Of a DNA stretch of 14,895 bases, positions 11,973-14,895 are shown one piece after another. The stretch spans positions 1-14,895 of the forward strand of contig JAFCCZ010000026.1 of NCBI GenBank assembly GCA_017609945.1, read 5' to 3'. A model generated the notes under the pieces. That model did no database searches and had not been told where the DNA came from. It saw only the letters and a program-made list of their open reading frames with translations. Position 1 is the stretch's first letter; every line of letters begins with the position of its first letter. This stretch comes from Candidatus Iainarchaeum sp. (GTDB taxonomy: Archaea > Iainarchaeota > Iainarchaeia > Iainarchaeales > GCA-2688035). Made by a program: the position numbers and the translations under genes.

Positions 11973-13226
11973 GTGCCGTTTGAGGTAAAGGATGAGTCCC
12001 TTGCAGAACAGGGAAAGATGAATATTGATTACGCCAGGCATAACATGCCTGCACTGGGCGAAATCAGAGTCCGGTTTGAGAGAGAAAAGCCGCTTAAGGG
12101 CCTTCGCATTGGGATGGCTTTGCACGTTACCAAGGAAACCGCAAACCTTGTGCAAACCCTTATTGCCGGGGGAGCAGAGGTTGCAATAACCGGCTGCAAT
12201 CCTTTGAGCACGCAGGACGACGTTGCCGCGGCCCTTGCAAAGGACGGCGTAAACGTTTTTGCCTACAAGGGAGAAACCAAAGAGGATTACTACAAGTACC
12301 TGAACAAGGTTCTTGACTTCAAGCCAAACGCAACAATTGACGACGGCTGTGACATTATTTCGGAGATTCATTCCAAGAGGCCGGAGCTCTTGAAAGGCCT
12401 TATTGTTGGAACAGAGGAAACAACCACTGGAGTAATTCGCCTTAGGGCAATGGAGAAGGACAAAGCCCTGAAATACCCGATTATTGCGGTAAACGACAAC
12501 CGTACAAAGCACCTGTTTGACAATTATTACGGAACAGGCCAGAGCACTATTGACGGAATTCTTCGCGCAACAAATGTTCTCTTTTCCGGAAAAACGGTTG
12601 TGATTTCAGGCTACGGCGATTGCGGAAAGGGGGTCGCGCTTCGTGCTTCAGGCCTTGGAGCCAACATAATAGTTTGCGAGGTAAAGCCGGTTAGGGCCCT
12701 GCAGGCAAGACAGGACGGTTTCCGCGTAATGCCGATTGCCGACGCCGCCCCACTTGGTCACATTTTTATTACAGTTACCGGCGACAAGCACGTGATTGAC
12801 GTGCACCACATTAGGGAAATGAGGGACGGTGCAATTCTAGCAAACTCCGGCCACTTTGACTGCGAAATAAATGTCTCAGGCCTTGAGAAAATGGCAAAGG
12901 GGAAGAAGAGAATCAGATGGCAGCTTGACGAATACCTTTTGGATAACGGCAGAAGAATTTATCTTTGCGCCGAAGGCAGGCTTGTAAACCTTGCCTCTGC
13001 AGAAGGGCACCCAAGCGAGGTAATGGACCTTTCGTTCTGTGGCCAGGTCCTTGCGCTTGAATACGGGCTGAAGAACAAGGGAAAGCTTGAGCCAAAAGTT
13101 CACATTCTCCCGGAAGAGGTTGATGTAGAGATTGCAGTCGTAAAGCTCAAGACAATGGGCGTCTCAATTGACGAGCTTACAGAAGAGCAAAAAAAGTATC
13201 TTGCCTCATGGCAAGAGGGAACCTAG
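11973..13226 (+). CDS. ahcY: S-adenosylhomocysteine hydrolase (adenosylhomocysteinase)
   Basis: The NAD-dependent enzyme splits S-adenosylhomocysteine to adenosine and homocysteine, removing the inhibitory product of SAM-dependent methyltransferases. In some archaea S-inosylhomocysteine is the true substrate. The GTG start gives 417 residues, the compact archaeal length. Motifs are MPALGEIRVRFEREKPLKGLRI (25-46), TGCNPLSTQDDVAAAL (73-88), the substrate site TEETTTGV (147-154), AVNDNRTKHLFDNYYGTGQST (172-192) with the catalytic Lys179, the NAD fold GYGDCGKGVA (213-222), ILANSGHFDCEI, NLASAEGHPSEVMDLSF and a final SWQEGT. The usual NDAETK/DNRYGTGQS form is slightly altered (NDNRTK/DNYYGTGQS). 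A hairpin terminator overlaps the stop. It is divergent from the orphan gene. Confidence 0.94.
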   Translation: MPFEVKDESLAEQGKMNIDYARHNMPALGEIRVRFEREKPLKGLRIGMALHVTKETANLVQTLIAGGAEVAITGCNPLSTQDDVAAALAKDGVNVFAYKGETKEDYYKYLNKVLDFKPNATIDDGCDIISEIHSKRPELLKGLIVGTEETTTGVIRLRAMEKDKALKYPIIAVNDNRTKHLFDNYYGTGQSTIDGILRATNVLFSGKTVVISGYGDCGKGVALRASGLGANIIVCEVKPVRALQARQDGFRVMPIADAAPLGHIFITVTGDKHVIDVHHIREMRDGAILANSGHFDCEINVSGLEKMAKGKKRIRWQLDEYLLDNGRRIYLCAEGRLVNLASAEGHPSEVMDLSFCGQVLALEYGLKNKGKLEPKVHILPEEVDVEIAVVKLKTMGVSIDELTEEQKKYLASWQEGT

Positions 13227-13268
13227 AACCTTTTCGGAGCACTCGCTACGCTCGCTTCCAAAAGGTTC
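13226..13268. terminator. Bidirectional hairpin between converging ahcY and KaiC-like genes
   Basis: GAACCTTTT (13226-13234) is the exact inverted match of AAAAGGTTC (13260-13268). Inner bases GGAGC and GCTTCC extend it imperfectly around a loop with CTCGCTACGCTC. It fills most of the gap between two converging genes and starts in the ahcY stop codon, so it can protect or end both transcripts. Confidence 0.6.
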
Positions 13269-13285
13269 ACGAAAATGAAGTCCGA

Positions 13286-14011
13286 TTACTTAATCGCTTC
13301 CCAAAGAATCTGTTCTTTGGGCCTTATTTCTATCCCGTTTGTTGTTATCTCAAACGGGTGCACGTTCTTGTCATGGTCTGTTCCGCGCATTTTTCTCACA
13401 AACATGCTTCTGTGGGGCGGCGTAAAGTAAAGTACCACAACCCCGTCAGCCAAAAATTCTTCCACGCCAAACGCGCTAAAACTTGTTTTAATGTTCTTGG
13501 TTTCAGTTGTAAGCATTGTAGTGCAGTCAAAGTCCTTCAGCCTGTCAATGAACCTGAACAGTAGTGAGCGGAAGTTTCCCGGCGCCACACAGGTCCCAAG
13601 CGCGGTTGTGGAGTCAATAACAAGTCTCTTGGCGCCGATTTCCTTTACCTTTTCCTCAATGGCATTGAGTTCGCTTTCAATCTTTTCAACCACAAATTTC
13701 TTCTGCACGTTATCAGACGGCTTTATCCTGTAAATTAACATCAGCTTGTCTTCCTGCATTGCCTTAATGTCCCAATTGAAGCTCTCCAGGTCCCACGAAA
13801 TTGTGTGCACATTGCTTTCAACTGTGACAAAAACCCCTGGTTCCTGGAACTGCTTTGCGCCATTGTAAAGGTATTGCATGCTCATAATGCTTTTTCCGGT
13901 TCCGCTTGAGCCGGCTACAAGCACGCTGCTTCCCCTTGGAATTCCCCCCTCAATTAATTCATCAAGGCCTTTTATCCCAGTTTTAACCCTTTCCAACGCT
14001 TTCAACTCCAT
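13286..14011 (-). CDS. Single-domain KaiC-like RecA-superfamily ATPase
   Basis: The 241-residue protein opens LERVKTGIKGLDELIEGGIPRGSSVLVAGSSGTGKS, the hallmark KaiC/RadA-type start, with Walker A GSSGTGKS (34-41) and Walker B RLVIDS (129-134). It ends with the KaiC-family RKMRGTDHDKNVHPFEIT segment. It carries a single domain rather than the cyanobacterial double KaiC, like many archaeal KaiC-like proteins whose roles are diverse (signalling, motility, recombination-like). The region where KaiC has two adjacent catalytic Glu reads VTVESN (63-67), so only one Glu (65) remains; ATPase output may differ. It is divergent from scpA across 45 bp. A TTTTAATA element (minus, 14048-14041) would give a leader of about 7 nt. 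The ATG at 14011 fits the family N-terminus. A specific job cannot be assigned. Confidence 0.88.
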   Translation of the reverse strand: MELKALERVKTGIKGLDELIEGGIPRGSSVLVAGSSGTGKSIMSMQYLYNGAKQFQEPGVFVTVESNVHTISWDLESFNWDIKAMQEDKLMLIYRIKPSDNVQKKFVVEKIESELNAIEEKVKEIGAKRLVIDSTTALGTCVAPGNFRSLLFRFIDRLKDFDCTTMLTTETKNIKTSFSAFGVEEFLADGVVVLYFTPPHRSMFVRKMRGTDHDKNVHPFEITTNGIEIRPKEQILWEAIK

Positions 14012-14024
14012 GTTTTGGCAAAAG

Positions 14025-14048
14025 TATAAATAGCTAATCTTATTAAAA
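14025..14048. promoter_or_regulatory. Overlapping divergent promoters of the KaiC-like gene and scpA
   Basis: TATAAATA (14025-14032, plus) is centred 28.5 nt before the scpA ATG. TTTTAATA (14048-14041, minus) is centred about 33 nt before the KaiC-like ATG. Each TATA lies between the other TATA and its target, so the two transcription start regions cross. Confidence 0.55.
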
Positions 14049-14056
14049 TCTTTATT

Positions 14057-14767
14057 ATGTCCGAAAATTCAGAGCAAATTCCGGAAACCCAGCAGCCGCT
14101 GCCAGATCTCGTTGATCTCATAGACCAGCCGGCTTGGAAATCTATTCTACTGGAGCTCGTTAAAACAGAGCAGATGGATCCCTGGGATATTGACATCTGC
14201 GCTCTTGCTGACAAGTTTCTTGAAAAGGTCGGCCAGCTGGAGCACGCAAACCTCAAGGTTCCGGCAAACGCCATCCTCGCCTCCGCAATCCTTCTCAAAA
14301 TGAAGGCCCGCGCCCTAAAGCTTCGTGGGATTGACGACGAAGAGGTCACAGAGGAGCTTTCTCAGGAGGACATTCAGATGCTTGAGGACAGCATTCCCGA
14401 ACTAAAGGGGGTCAGGCGTTTCAGAGAGGGCAAGGTTTCGCTTGACGAGCTGGTTGAAGGAATTGCAGACGTACTCAACAAAACCAAGCACAAGCAGAAT
14501 TCAATCCTTCGCTCAAAGGAAATTCCTGAATTCAACGTTTTGGTGGGCGAGGGAAGCATTGAGGAAAGGGTCTCAGACATAGAGCAAAGGATTTCCGAGA
14601 GGGCTGACTCCCAGGGCCTTGTGACCTTTTCCCAGCTCCTGAACGAGCAAACCCCGGTTGAAATGGTTTACGTTTTTATTCCCCTTCTCTTCCTGATGAA
14701 CAAGGGAAAGATTAACGCCTGGCAGGAAGAGTGGTTTGGGGAGATTTTCATTAGCATAGTGAAATAA
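14057..14767 (+). CDS. scpA: ScpA-family kleisin, segregation and condensation protein A
   Basis: ScpA is the kleisin subunit that bridges the heads of SMC in the chromosome-condensing complex. The 236-residue protein has the N-terminal ScpA helical domain at about 17-100 (LVDLIDQPAWKSILLELVKT, MDPWDIDICALADKFLEKV, and NAILASAILLKMKARAL). An acidic middle follows, then a C-terminal winged helix at about 185-235 (GLVTFSQLLNEQTPVEMVYV, then FIPLLFLMNKGKI). Length is normal. It is probably leaderless from ATG 14057. smc and scpB are not seen in the window; they might lie downstream, and a possible ORF begins near the right edge. Divergence from a KaiC-like ATPase is of interest but no functional link is proven. 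Confidence 0.9.
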   Translation: MSENSEQIPETQQPLPDLVDLIDQPAWKSILLELVKTEQMDPWDIDICALADKFLEKVGQLEHANLKVPANAILASAILLKMKARALKLRGIDDEEVTEELSQEDIQMLEDSIPELKGVRRFREGKVSLDELVEGIADVLNKTKHKQNSILRSKEIPEFNVLVGEGSIEERVSDIEQRISERADSQGLVTFSQLLNEQTPVEMVYVFIPLLFLMNKGKINAWQEEWFGEIFISIVK

Positions 14768-14823
14768 CAGTCTTTTAGATTTATGTTTACCATTAACGAA
14801 GGGAGTATTTATTACTAGCAAGA

Positions 14824-14895
14824 TTGGAGTTGTACTATACGAAAGCAAAAAAGCCTAAAACTTTGACTTATAAGAAAAAGAAAGAAGTGATTTCT
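14824..14895 (+). CDS. Possible 5' end of an unidentified lysine-rich ORF (partial)
   Basis: From a TTG at 14824 a frame stays open for 24 codons to the window edge, giving LELYYTKAKKPKTLTYKKKKEVIS. An in-frame stop lies upstream at 14794. There is no clear SD or well-spaced TATA (a GTATTTATTA stretch at 14806-14815 is too close), so it may be only chance. Identity cannot be judged from 24 residues. Confidence 0.2.
   Translation, partial: MELYYTKAKKPKTLTYKKKKEVIS

Noticed and set aside
1..14895. CRISPR array, transposon or defence island
   Set aside because: No regularly spaced repeats, transposase or defence protein motifs were seen; the content is mostly core metabolism and regulation.

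Overview
The window looks archaeal. Most genes are preceded by a TATA element (TTTAAATA, TTTATATA, TATAAATA) about 26-30 nt before the start codon. Several transcripts appear leaderless, while others carry Shine-Dalgarno (SD) sequences of the AGGAGGTGAT type. The gene content agrees: a DUF63 membrane protein, Trm5-like tRNA methyltransferase, AbrB-PhoU regulator, archaeal DhnA-type aldolase, single-domain KaiC-like ATPase and ScpA-type kleisin. Dense packing, frequent divergent pairs and a mixture of core metabolic genes with orphan small genes would fit a small-genome (DPANN-like) archaeon. That lineage is inference; no rRNA is present to settle it.

Layout. Positions 1-1734 hold three minus-strand genes: a partial DUF5320-like small Gly/Arg-rich protein, a DUF134 HTH regulator whose start lies in a 22-bp perfect palindrome, and a CNNM/CorC-type membrane protein. 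Enolase (minus) and PRPP synthetase (plus) diverge around 3081-3173. An Lrp/AsnC regulator follows, then a region (4600-5620) of short genes and possible structured RNAs: a 49-aa two-helix membrane protein, a 68-aa basic repeat protein and two candidate RNAs. A DUF63 membrane protein and a Trm5-like enzyme diverge at about 6457-6498. Trm5 runs tail-to-tail into an AbrB-PhoU regulator, sharing a TTAA stop overlap.

Positions 8452-10307 are a translationally coupled gluconeogenic pair, class I fructose-1,6-bisphosphatase and archaeal class I aldolase, with codon use that seems unlike the neighbours. Next is an adenylate kinase locus. It is preceded by an apparently leaderless 29-codon ORF, and it is broken by a deletion of about 50 nt that shifts the frame. 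A 268-aa Arg/Lys-rich orphan and S-adenosylhomocysteine hydrolase are divergent and appear to share one palindromic TATA element. The window ends with a divergent KaiC-like ATPase/ScpA pair and a possible partial ORF.

Functionally, enolase, aldolase and FBPase cover parts of gluconeogenesis, and PRPP synthetase feeds nucleotide synthesis. SAH hydrolase recycles the product of methyltransferases such as Trm5. DUF134, Lrp and AbrB-PhoU are regulators. No CRISPR array, insertion sequence, rRNA or canonical tRNA was recognised.
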